Assembly: GCA_000727475.1 (NCBI GenBank)
Contig: KL647296.1
Location: 3,967,373-4,031,372 of the forward strand
Origin: Sarcocystis neurona
Lineage: Eukaryota > Apicomplexa > Conoidasida > Eucoccidiorida > Sarcocystidae
DNA: 64,000 nucleotides
Direction of reading: 5' to 3'
Under the pieces are notes generated by a model. The model saw nothing but the letters and a program-made list of their open reading frames with translations, ran no database searches and was not told where the DNA came from. Below, piece after piece: positions 56,201-64,000 of this stretch (the stretch's first letter is position 1; every line of letters starts with the position of its first letter). Made by a program: the position numbers and the translations under genes.

Positions 56201-58741
56201 CGTTGAGCCCTGTTTAGCACCGCGCCTTGCATCACCTGTGTCAGCCTGCGGGCGAGTTTGAGAACTCGTCAACTGCGCACGTTGCGGTAAGAGCTGAATC
56301 ACGTCCCCTTCGAAGGCGGACGGCAGGGGTGGTAACGCGAGCGGGCTGGACAAGTGACCTTGGCGCGCAGCTCGCCGCAGCAGGACCAAATCCACCGCAA
56401 CATTTTTCAAGTCCTGCAGCTGCTGACGACGTAGCAGAAGAGACTCAGCCTTCCAGTGCAATTCCACCAGCTGGAACTCGCTTACGTGCTGCAGAACGAG
56501 AGCTTCGACCTTTTTCCTTTCAGCGGAATCTCCGCCATGGCTATGGCTGCAGCACGGGTTTGTGGTATCTCCCGATGGGGTGCGACTGTCACGTTCTTCT
56601 GTCAGCGATACACGCCCACCCCCGTTCTGCATTCCGTTACGCTCAAAAATAATATCCACTCGATTAACCACTCCGCCAGCACAAGACGCCCTGCCATCTA
56701 CCAGCCTTGTAGACTGCGCTGCTGGCGCCATCCCACCTTGTGTCTGTTCCGAAGCTTCGGCGCCAGCTACTGCTTCCGCGTCACTTTTACTTATTAGCGA
56801 ATCACGAGCGGTCCCGAACTCTTGCTGCAAACTCACCCGCTGGCATCTCTGGGCCACGCTGCTTTGAGAATTCGCAGCCGCTGCGCTTCGCAGGGCACCA
56901 GTCGCGGTAGACCCAGATCTGGCAGGAAGCGCACCGCCAGAGGGGTGAAGTGCGGCTGCAGCCGTCCCAGGAAACGGTGCAGCACCAGCGGCAGGAAGAA
57001 ACGCGCTAGCTACAACAGCAGGTGCCGACTCACGACCTGGTGATGTCACCTCAAGAGCTGCAGCAGCAGGGATTCCGGCAGGAGTTCTAGTAAGAAGGAG
57101 TTCCTTGCGGCCGCTCGCCTCTTCCATCTCCAGACTCTGCCGCTCGCGCAGCTGGTCCAGCGCATCCTGCTGTCGCTGTAGCACGGTCCTCATGACGGAA
57201 TCAAAAGACTGCTTGAGCTGCTGCAGCAGTCGAATGCTGCTCCTGTCGCAAGTACTGGAAAATGCGGGAGCCGTCGCTGCGCACCCGTTGTCACCCGCCC
57301 CGTCTGCCCCCTGCACCTGGACATTCTTGGACACTCGTCCACTAAGGAACGGATAGGGCTGTTGATGCTGCAGTTCTACTTCCTGAAGCTCCGCCAAGCA
57401 GCTCCAGTAAGCCATGGCGCGAAAAGCTGCTTCTCGAGAACAAAAGGAACGAGGCAGCGGACGCTGCAGGAGAGGGGCTGCTACCGACGGAGCACTCATC
57501 ACGCGGTCATGTGCCGCAAGATGAGCACGACGACCAACGAACAAAGCTGCGTCTCTGCCGAGGCAATTTTTAGCGCAGCAAGACAACTCTTCTCCGTCGT
57601 GACGGTGCACGTCGCCGTTTCCCCCAGAGCTATTGACTGGACCAGCATGTGCTGCGCGGCGAGCAGCAGCGCCAGCAGCAGTCTCAAGACTGTAATACGC
57701 TCGCCGCGTACACCCGACACCCGCTGCTGGCACACTCAACACTCCTCTGCGTTTTTCAATGGCTACGCAACTGCAGGCGGCAAGTGCGGCAGCTGCAGCT
57801 GCGTCGAGGGCGCAGGATGGAATCAGGCCCACCACCGCTGCAGCGCCCGAATCAACTGGAAGGAAGAAAAAGTTTTTCCAGGACTGGAAGGTGAGGTGCA
57901 CCACTTCGTCTGGCGCAACATGGAAAGGCAGCTCTCGTGCAGGCCTTAAGCTGGTTAAGCCAGAATCGGCTCGGCCCCCGTCACGTTGCGGGCCGACGCA
58001 GGAGAAAACAGGTGGCCGCAACAGAGCAGGCGGCAGCAGCGGCGGCAAGAAGTGCCGCAGACTGGCTAACAGGGAGCGCAGGATGTGTCTACGTAGACAC
58101 TGCAGCACGTAGGGAGAAGTGTGCACCCCTGCTGCTGTAAAAGCAGCCTGCAGCTGCGCCTCAATTTCCACAGAAGGAAGAAGAGCAGGGCTGCCAGCCG
58201 GAAAGTCCAGCATCACAGCGACTGGCACCGAAGCCGCGCTGCTAGTGGCGTCTGTGTGCGAGGAAGCAGCGGTTGACACACCGGACGGCAGAAGACAAGG
58301 GGAAGCGGACGAGAATGAGACCGTAATGGAGGCAGACGGTAGCACACCTGGTACCGGCCGCTCTTTTTGATGAAAAAAATTATGGGGAACAGAGTGCTGT
58401 GTTTCGGCCCTTTTGAGCAGTGTGTCCGCTACGCGAGAGACACTCGACGGTGCAGCTCGCGAAGCGGTCACAGCGGAAATGTCGGTGGACGATATTTCAA
58501 TGGCAGAAGCACCGCTGCTTGCTGCAGCAGTCAAGAGACAAGGGGAGTCACCAGCAGCCGCAGTAGTTGGCACAGAGGCAACGGCAACAAAGCCTGCCGG
58601 GCTACCAGCAGGGGAAGATGTAACAGTCGCGTCGACAGGGGAAGCGGATGCGCCAGAAAGAGACAATCCGGGAGCATCTGACGTAGAAGCAAGACGCCTC
58701 GCCGCGCAGGTCCCCTCGTGGGAAGGCAGATAAACAAGCAT
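53297..58741 (-). CDS. C12orf4/FERRY3-like protein, single exon, 1,814 residues
   Basis: The C-terminal part (about residues 1550-1700) matches my recollection of the C12orf4 family (FERRY3, a subunit of the animal Rab5-effector FERRY complex that links early endosomes to mRNA). The matching order is [61 protein letters not shown]. The frame has no intron. The start is the ATG at 58741 (MLVYLPSHEG); the frame stays open 29 codons further but only from a GTG. The first 1,500 residues are largely Ala/Ser-rich and probably disordered. They contain islands such as VVHLTFQSWKNFFFLP (about residue 280), a charged helix with REQSLEME-like composition near residue 550, and VELHWKAESLLLRRQQLQDL (about residue 760). 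The animal protein is about 550 residues, so this one is greatly expanded. Localisation and partners are unknown in coccidia. Confidence 0.78.
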   Translation of the reverse strand: MLVYLPSHEGTCAARRLASTSDAPGLSLSGASASPVDATVTSSPAGSPAGFVAVASVPTTAAAGDSPCLLTAAASSGASAIEISSTDISAVTASRAAPSSVSRVADTLLKRAETQHSVPHNFFHQKERPVPGVLPSASITVSFSSASPCLLPSGVSTAASSHTDATSSAASVPVAVMLDFPAGSPALLPSVEIEAQLQAAFTAAGVHTSPYVLQCLRRHILRSLLASLRHFLPPLLPPALLRPPVFSCVGPQRDGGRADSGLTSLRPARELPFHVAPDEVVHLTFQSWKNFFFLPVDSGAAAVVGLIPSCALDAAAAAALAACSCVAIEKRRGVLSVPAAGVGCTRRAYYSLETAAGAAARRAAHAGPVNSSGGNGDVHRHDGEELSCCAKNCLGRDAALFVGRRAHLAAHDRVMSAPSVAAPLLQRPLPRSFCSREAAFRAMAYWSCLAELQEVELQHQQPYPFLSGRVSKNVQVQGADGAGDNGCAATAPAFSSTCDRSSIRLLQQLKQSFDSVMRTVLQRQQDALDQLRERQSLEMEEASGRKELLLTRTPAGIPAAAALEVTSPGRESAPAVVASAFLPAAGAAPFPGTAAAALHPSGGALPARSGSTATGALRSAAAANSQSSVAQRCQRVSLQQEFGTARDSLISKSDAEAVAGAEASEQTQGGMAPAAQSTRLVDGRASCAGGVVNRVDIIFERNGMQNGGGRVSLTEERDSRTPSGDTTNPCCSHSHGGDSAERKKVEALVLQHVSEFQLVELHWKAESLLLRRQQLQDLKNVAVDLVLLRRAARQGHLSSPLALPPLPSAFEGDVIQLLPQRAQLTSSQTRPQADTGDARRGAKQGSTAYAGSGEHVRQGKNVSIALRTLFGSSQHRQASADNVDNKGIQGSLKRPHPPQADALQLQKSVGGAPFLSDCDAETKEIQRLLDIYLPVPRRLRKARGNSVGPEEEAFSQVLPPGPRGGASAADGGPLLPVVQPRKPSTEGERQRPPTGTTPELDALTVPRSVSHPQVPSSMREPLPAALQLITPTKLLRNFLQHQQQRRRTVGRQAKSTAQELTAQCKNPTHARGSKLSLLEEGNAEGSQSHGAATAVPKKTMSSILQLSGRSISEQSGHPKETEARRLAHEEMNFGDLAQLEAWENVVKSWAEERALEKLQQHAFLPLVFGQQRKRSVVIRVCSGSVTDIVVPNPQDNGACGKPNFRTTPAVACRNSDGCPLTAGEIPGGCQIAAGRAAAGLRHAHCTGGGYDYCSGEIACPPEFSDRLFSKVLLSCQADCCSLCRPLPGTLSPGSKQPAKPFSRSSLEGDSFARAVPASGAPKHSCGKFGVLGSAEITTLASEPLERSAATDSSWSYGTPSLQGKGNDAAVWAAGDSWNRDLFSQNGLSRDPCSSSTAGSASVGLASHEKSYVVSSEISSPRDFSPFAMLGPGCATADTGAVGMILAVGSSLKLVAPTHLRWESHLSETTDFVFPTLDEQRQMLYRTLFQQQYYGQLLYSQMRGEPQGRGNFEKSGEDASKRGSPGNCGGSALQDSAVYPMSVHCCTPSRCVPRLHLGDIFISRHSNSGPVRAAFHLVVREEKNPEPVAVSGEHVNSCMLPVSVCENEEAIPSRVLQGVGEVLRLCTTEGVRTLLLPLLLLEGEAAVCSFTYARLQQRALQVVRYIVNEVKHVHQSSASSSDLSQIVLVLPPMPANAGSARATPRMRVSRKSAGADVERHPTCVATSENMHTTADVRDSPGCVRTRDFRISEDGVRRGEQDTRPPHPIAALRKGYFPENCWMETVLKSVIAYLTNCGHCWVGQRKCRQSCRISPA

Positions 58742-59283
58742 TGTTGCGACAGAAAGAGAGGATCGACACCACGACGGCGGCAAAATGCACGGCTGCCTTC
58801 GGAGGTCGAGGCCGAAAAATTTGTCCACGGGGCACGGGGGTAGTACTTATGCGTTCCCTGTTATCGCTACAAGAACAGACACCATAAAAACGCGCACCGG
58901 CAACAACCCTTGTGTCAAGTAGTTACAGTAAGCCGAAGCCGTCTACTTTCTTATTCAAAAGGAAACGCGTCTATACAAACGTTCGTGATTGGAAGGCCAA
59001 ATGAGGCTGTACACTGGAAGAAGCACGGCCTGCGTGCTGGAGTGAGAGGGGCTACGTGTCGTCCCTACTGCAAACACCGTTGCGGAAAGGAAAAACTTAG
59101 CTGAAGAAGACGAAGTGCATCGGGCGGATTTCACTCAAGAGGATAAACAGAGTCCGCAGCCTACGACTAAGAAGGACTAGACGGCGGAGATGCTGTTGCA
59201 GCGGCGTTCCAGCTCGCAAGTGGCGCCTTTGCAAGAGTGGGAAAAGAGCTCTGCACAGGTAACAGGGAAATAAGGCACCCGGG

Positions 59284-59604
59284 ATGTCGACTACATGCAG
59301 TTCGCTGATTCCACCTGCAAGGGCTCTCTTGACAGAGGTAGTGAGATACGCTTCTGACTGCAGCAATTGTCGTATATTGCTATCGAAGACCAGGAACAGA
59401 CAGCCGCACGTCGCTGGGTGTAAGAAGGACGGAAAGAGCTGCGTCGCCGCACCAGAAGAGTGCGTATGGACGTCAGACTACATCGACTCTGGTGGGACAA
59501 GTACACGGGGGAGACTGCAGATTTACTACTGTAGAGAAGAGGATGGAGAGAGGCAGTGGGTTTTGTGGTTCCACGATATAAGACTGATTGCTGGCCGGGG
59601 GTAG
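59284..59604 (+). CDS. Uncharacterised short open frame, 106 codons
   Basis: This is an ATG-started frame. Its second half is acidic and aromatic (TSDYIDSGGTSTRGRLQIYY and EDGERQWVLWFHDIRLIAGR) and more protein-like than its neighbours. There are no known motifs, no signal peptide and no clear splice sites. It may be a small gene, an exon or chance. Confidence 0.2.
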   Translation: MSTTCSSLIPPARALLTEVVRYASDCSNCRILLSKTRNRQPHVAGCKKDGKSCVAAPEECVWTSDYIDSGGTSTRGRLQIYYCREEDGERQWVLWFHDIRLIAGRG

Positions 59605-61912
59605 ATGGCACTCGACGTCTGCCAAAATCAGAAAGAGCGCCTGCCCACGAAGAGTCGCACAAGCGTACGCATTCGCACGCAGGTAGGCGTGCACCTTCAG
59701 CTGTGATTAGCAGGGGAAAACTCGTTGGCAACGCACAGAGGCACGTAATGCATGCAGACGAGCCGCGCAAGCTTAATCTAGCAGACTGCGCCCGTCTGTA
59801 CATCGTGAAAGCACAACGGACACATTTTATTTGTATGCACTCCATAGACAGACACGTGTATACGTGTTCATATAGTTGTATAGGTCGTACCGGTGTGCGC
59901 ACGCAAGCATAGTGCCGTGCGCAAGTCAGCCTCCCCGCACTGCGCCAGATAACGAGCCACTGGCTGCTGCGAGACGAAGCGTTTCGACGAAAGTGACGGA
60001 GATGTTATTCTGTGTGGAACCCCGTAGTTACTGTAGATTCATGGTCGGAGGCAAATGCCGACAAGACTGATTCGCGAAAATTAGGAGTGCCCCTTTTTAC
60101 GTAGAAGGACCGCCAGAGTTTGCCTGGAATGGCGTGCTGTCTTAAAAGACACCAGTATTGTTAAAGCAGAAGGTGAGTAAACAAGAAACTTCGCTTGTGC
60201 ACGGCTAATCACGGACTGCGACGTAATAAAGACATTCGGCTTTCCGTCGGCGGTGGACGGGAAGTCACGGCTACGACACACGAAGTACCCGAGACACGCG
60301 CTTCCCGATCACCCACGGCAGCCGGAGCCTAGTTGAGGATAATTTTTGCATAAAGTGATAAAGTAACATCCTCTGTTGTTAGACCTGCCAGGGGGGTTAA
60401 GCAAGTCAGGTGGCTCCCTCATCGCACACTCTTACACCCGATTTTGCATGCTCCAAGACACCTGTTCGACGCAGGGTATCCAGCTAGCGCTCTGCGGCAG
60501 CCGCATTTTGCCAATGCATGCATCATAAAGGGTTTTCAGGTGAGTGACTCAATGTGCCCGTATGTGCGTGTACCCTGTGACCGTGTACGTTTTTTTGTGA
60601 GAGCGGCTGCGTTGGACAGCCACATAGGGGCACGAATACAACGCTAGAGAAGGCAGCGAATGGAAAAGACGGGGAAGAGCTCGTCTGTATGTGTAAAAAA
60701 TGCGAGGGTCCATGAAAGAAGGCAACTTGTATCCCCGTACCTACTCACATGCATAGCTATGTGTATGAACGCAGGTGGTGTTGGCCATCCACGTATTTCA
60801 GCCTATATATATATATATATGTATGTGTACACATACGCGCTAACGCCTGATTGTCTAAACGGCTGTATGTACCCATACACAACTACTCGCGCGAAAACGT
60901 CTCCGTATATGCAGAGATACATTCTACTTGCTTCTCGTTCTGCGGGGTCGAACAGACTATCCACAACTCAGTACGCAAAGCTTATTAACGCACAGGCAAC
61001 GATGTGATCCAATCCTGTCTAAGGTCCCACGAGAGGATTCCTTCGTAAAGACTGATTCTCAACAGTATATTCTGTGTCTCCACGTTGTGACATCGACGTC
61101 GATTGTGCCGTTATCATTTCCCTGGGTTCACTCCCCGGCGCATTTTAGTACAGCAGTTTCATGCTTGAAGCTATTCGAGTCCTTAGCAAGCCAGGTACCC
61201 TATACCTGGTACAACTGTAGCAACTTCCTATCAAGGTCCTCCTGTCGTCTGGAATTACGGAACACGAGTTTATATAGGCCCCAGCGTGCCCTGCGTGGTG
61301 CAGTAGTAAGACACTTTGCACCAGCGCGCATACCCCGGGATTTCAAGAGTGTTTTCCCGCACACAAATCGTCTGCTGGTGCTTGGTACTAGTAAGCGTTT
61401 CTGTGTTGCGTAGACTCTGGCAATGCAAAAAAAAAAGAAACACGGTGAACCGGTCGTGCCACCATATTACGAAACCACGGGCGTGCGTCAGTGGCGTTCG
61501 TGAAACAAAGACATTTGCACAATATTTCGTAACGTGTTCTCCTCATGATCCCTAGAAGAGTTTTCTCCGCATCACTAACTTACAGCTCCTGCTGCATTCT
61601 GGAGCTGCTTCTTTTCTGGGTCTCTGCTGTCAACCTTCGTGATATTTTCGCGGTTGATGTATGATATGTCAGGTTTTCCTTCTTGACCATTCTACGATGC
61701 ACGAGGTGTCACAAGACGTGATGGACCTCTCCGCGTCCGTAATCATGCGGACACATGATTACGAGGGCCAGAATACGGGAAACTTTGTGTGCTGCCAACC
61801 TACGACGGATTCGCGTTGCAAGCCAACAATCAGGCCTAATATAGACAGAGACACTAGAAGATAGAAATACCGTCTGGGCTGCCCCCTGAAACCGTATTAA
61901 GAAGCATCTTAC

Positions 61913-62004
61913 GTAAATCGCTGCACCGCCTGTGGTCCACAGCTGCTGGTCGGTCACAGCCTCACTTGTCAGCAGCATGTTTTCGACGAAGTGACTGGAG
62001 GTCA
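61913..62004 (-). other. Candidate minus-strand exon
   Basis: After ttgacctccag the minus strand reads HFVENMLLTSEAVTDQQLWT then TGGAAIY, ending at a strong donor gtaaga. Immediately upstream, in a frame offset by one, it reads GIDVKFRIADLLQSVLHGFP then GSYMKWHVDLQ. This could be a frameshifted or decayed gene. No family is recognised. Confidence 0.3.
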
Positions 62005-62408
62005 ACGTGCCACTTCATGTAGCTGCCTTGAACAGTCCTCGCCAGAAGCAGATTGTCACCGGGAAATCCATGTAAGACCGATTGCAGCAAGTCAGCAATT
62101 CTAAATTTGACGTCGATACCAGCGAGTCATGCTTCCTCACACTTGGGCGCCCGCTTTTTCCTCTCAGGTAGCAGTTGAACGTGTGCGCTGATACAACGTC
62201 CTTCTTGTTGCTTAACGCCAGAGGGCGACGAACTTCACTGTGCCACTGTGTTTTTTCAGTTCGGGGTTTCAGCGAACATGACCGGTGCATTTATTCGAAG
62301 CGGCTGTCGAATTTACAAGCAGTGTTGCTCTACTTGTCCTCTAGTACATTATATGTACACGCGTTTGCACGTGTGTCTACGCATATATATATATATACAT
62401 ATATGTAG

Positions 62409-62496
62409 CATAGCGGAAAAAAAAGCACTGGTACAGTTCCGCCACCATGATGAATTCACCATCGATACGGAGGCCGCGCTTCGTTATTTGACCCAA
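62409..62496 (+). other. Candidate plus-strand exon
   Basis: Between a TA-rich acceptor (atatgtag) and a consensus-like donor (caa|gtgagc) the plus strand reads AEKKALVQFRHHDEFTIDTE then AALRYLTQ. It is short, has ordinary amino-acid composition and good splice edges. No family is recognised and no partner exon was found. Confidence 0.3.
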
Positions 62497-64000
62497 GTGA
62501 GCTGCCTTCCAGGTGCGGGTTAGTCTTTAAACAACACTGAATAAACAGTATGAAACAGATGCCGGAATTTGCTGGTAGTGTCCACGCACGCAGGACATTC
62601 ACTCCTGTGCTGCGTCACTCGCACAACATTCTGATCCGCCTTGTTGCCTCCCCTGTGGAGTGACAGCAGCCAACTGCAGTCTGCGACGCGCTATATCGTA
62701 ACGTGACAGTAGTCATACTTTACTTCGCCCTTTATATCGTGATCGTGGCGTATGGTCTTTCATACGTATGTCAGAAAGAAGGAAGGAGCACCATTATGGT
62801 TCCTTCGACAATCCAGTGCCGTAACACCCGTGCGCTCCGGACGAACAGCACAGAAATGAGTCATTTGCTTGGATGCGACTGCAGCACTGTCTATAAAATG
62901 TGGGAAACAAACGCGACCATGCATAAAGAACAAAACCGACTTCTGAGGTGGAACAAAACAATGCGTGTACAAGGCGTGCACGGGTGGAAACCAATGGGTC
63001 TACAGGCCACGTTCAGGACGTCGCTGACAGTGGTGTGGGATGCGCGGGCCACAAGTAATTGTTTAGGCGCATGTGTAATCATGAAGCATAGAAGTACGGC
63101 GGTTCCACCCTTCAATGTGTAACACAAACAACGTATATCCTTTCACGGCACGTACTGTTCATTTCACGTGCGGAACACCTGCAAAAAAATCAGCCGCCTT
63201 ACAGTTGCATTTTGACGAAACTGAAATTGGGAAGGGAAGTCACCAGAGCGCAGTGCCTATTGCAGACACGGTGGTGACACACAAGCAGTGGACGTCGTCA
63301 TCAGTCGCTTCCTGAGGTCGCCGCATAGTACCAAACACCGACCAAGTCTCCTGTTTTTACATGTATTCGACGCTGAAGTAAATGTATTGGTATATATAAT
63401 ATATATATATTTTTTTTTTCTACTTCCGTCCACACCACAGGCATTGGCGGGTATAATTAATGGCACGTGTTCAGCAGTGACAGTTACTGCGGGGGCGTCC
63501 TTCTAATGCCTCACGACCATTCCATTATCCACATCGGTTGAGTCAACGAGGTCACCGTAAGAGAGCCCACCTGAAATCTGCAGTGTTAGTGCGATGACAA
63601 TTCTCATGCGTAGCAGGTCAGCGCTGCCATTGCCACGCCCTCATCGACCAAACTTGACAGTGGAGTGTCCGGTCATCCCGCGTGGCATAGCGGTTGGGGT
63701 TTACGCATGTACCTGTACATAAACACATATGTATATATATATATATATATATGTGTATGTACATCCACCAACGAAAGGTAAACTATCAGTAATTATGTAC
63801 GCTTCCGTCCACATTGTACGGTTCAGTTGTCACAAGTACTGTACTTGGACCGCGTCGGCAGAAAAGGTCACTGCCGGGGAATTATTTTATGCGTCACGTG
63901 TACTGCGCTGGCGTGTCCTTATTCATTTGCAAACTCAGGTCCGCCTGGTCCTGGCAGATTTTGTTTAGTAGCATTGTCCGGCATACCCCAGTTCCTCGTA

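Larger units (their letters stand above)
58742..64000. other. Repeat-poor DNA with only weak gene candidates
   Basis: The first part presumably carries the promoter and 5' UTR of the FERRY3-like gene. The remainder holds short open frames, TA runs (60800-60822, 62385-62403, 63395-63410, 63730-63752) and a few exon-like pieces listed separately. No tRNA, rRNA or recognised protein was found by eye. Confidence 0.5.

Noticed and set aside
57362..57949. 195-codon plus-strand frame
   Set aside because: It is antisense to the long uninterrupted FERRY3-like frame.
1..64000. Transposons, telomeric repeats, rRNA, tRNA, CRISPR or bacterial operon features
   Set aside because: None were seen by eye. 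A tRNAscan and a repeat-library search would be needed to exclude small RNA genes or old elements.

Overview
The window looks like nuclear DNA of a coccidian apicomplexan, most likely Eimeria or a close relative. Three things suggest this. Genes are split by spliceosomal introns. The left part is saturated with CAG/CTG trinucleotide repeats that run through exons as Ala, Gln and Ser tracts, together with (TA)n and (CATA)n microsatellites. There is also a sharp switch near 27.9 kb from repeat-rich to repeat-poor DNA, like the alternating segments described for Eimeria tenella chromosomes. No bacterial, viral, CRISPR or transposon features were seen. The genus is inferred, not proven.

Repeat-rich half (1-27.9 kb). 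A plus-strand lipin (phosphatidate phosphatase) gene enters from the left edge and ends at 14002. Seven exons can be placed because family motifs read through each junction with matching codon phase. The introns are packed with microsatellites, and one holds a 746-base assembly gap (3808-4553). From 14 to 23.9 kb only short candidate exons on either strand can be seen. A long plus-strand exon (23900-27864) encodes about 1,320 residues of Ala/Gln/Ser-rich sequence of unknown function. CAG/CTG repeats contain no stop codon in any of the six frames, so most long open frames in this half are artefacts.

Repeat-poor half (27.9-64 kb). A minus-strand tubulin-tyrosine-ligase-like gene (TTLL, 8 exons, 862 residues; 30970-35039) lies head-to-head with a plus-strand homologue of the ciliary transition-zone protein CC2D2A (about 18 exons, about 3,000 residues; 36894-52979). 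They share a 1.85 kb intergenic region. CC2D2A is tail-to-tail with a minus-strand single-exon gene (53297-58741, 1,814 residues). Its C-terminus resembles C12orf4/FERRY3, a subunit of the animal Rab5-effector FERRY complex. The last 5 kb and the 28.0-30.9 kb stretch hold only weak gene candidates.

How the genes may work together: TTLL (tubulin modification) and CC2D2A (transition zone) are both axoneme or basal-body functions. In coccidia such functions would be needed mainly by the flagellated microgamete, so the divergent pair may be co-expressed. Lipin (phosphatidate to diacylglycerol) and the FERRY3-like protein (endosome/mRNA link in animals) are housekeeping membrane functions with no visible link to that pair.
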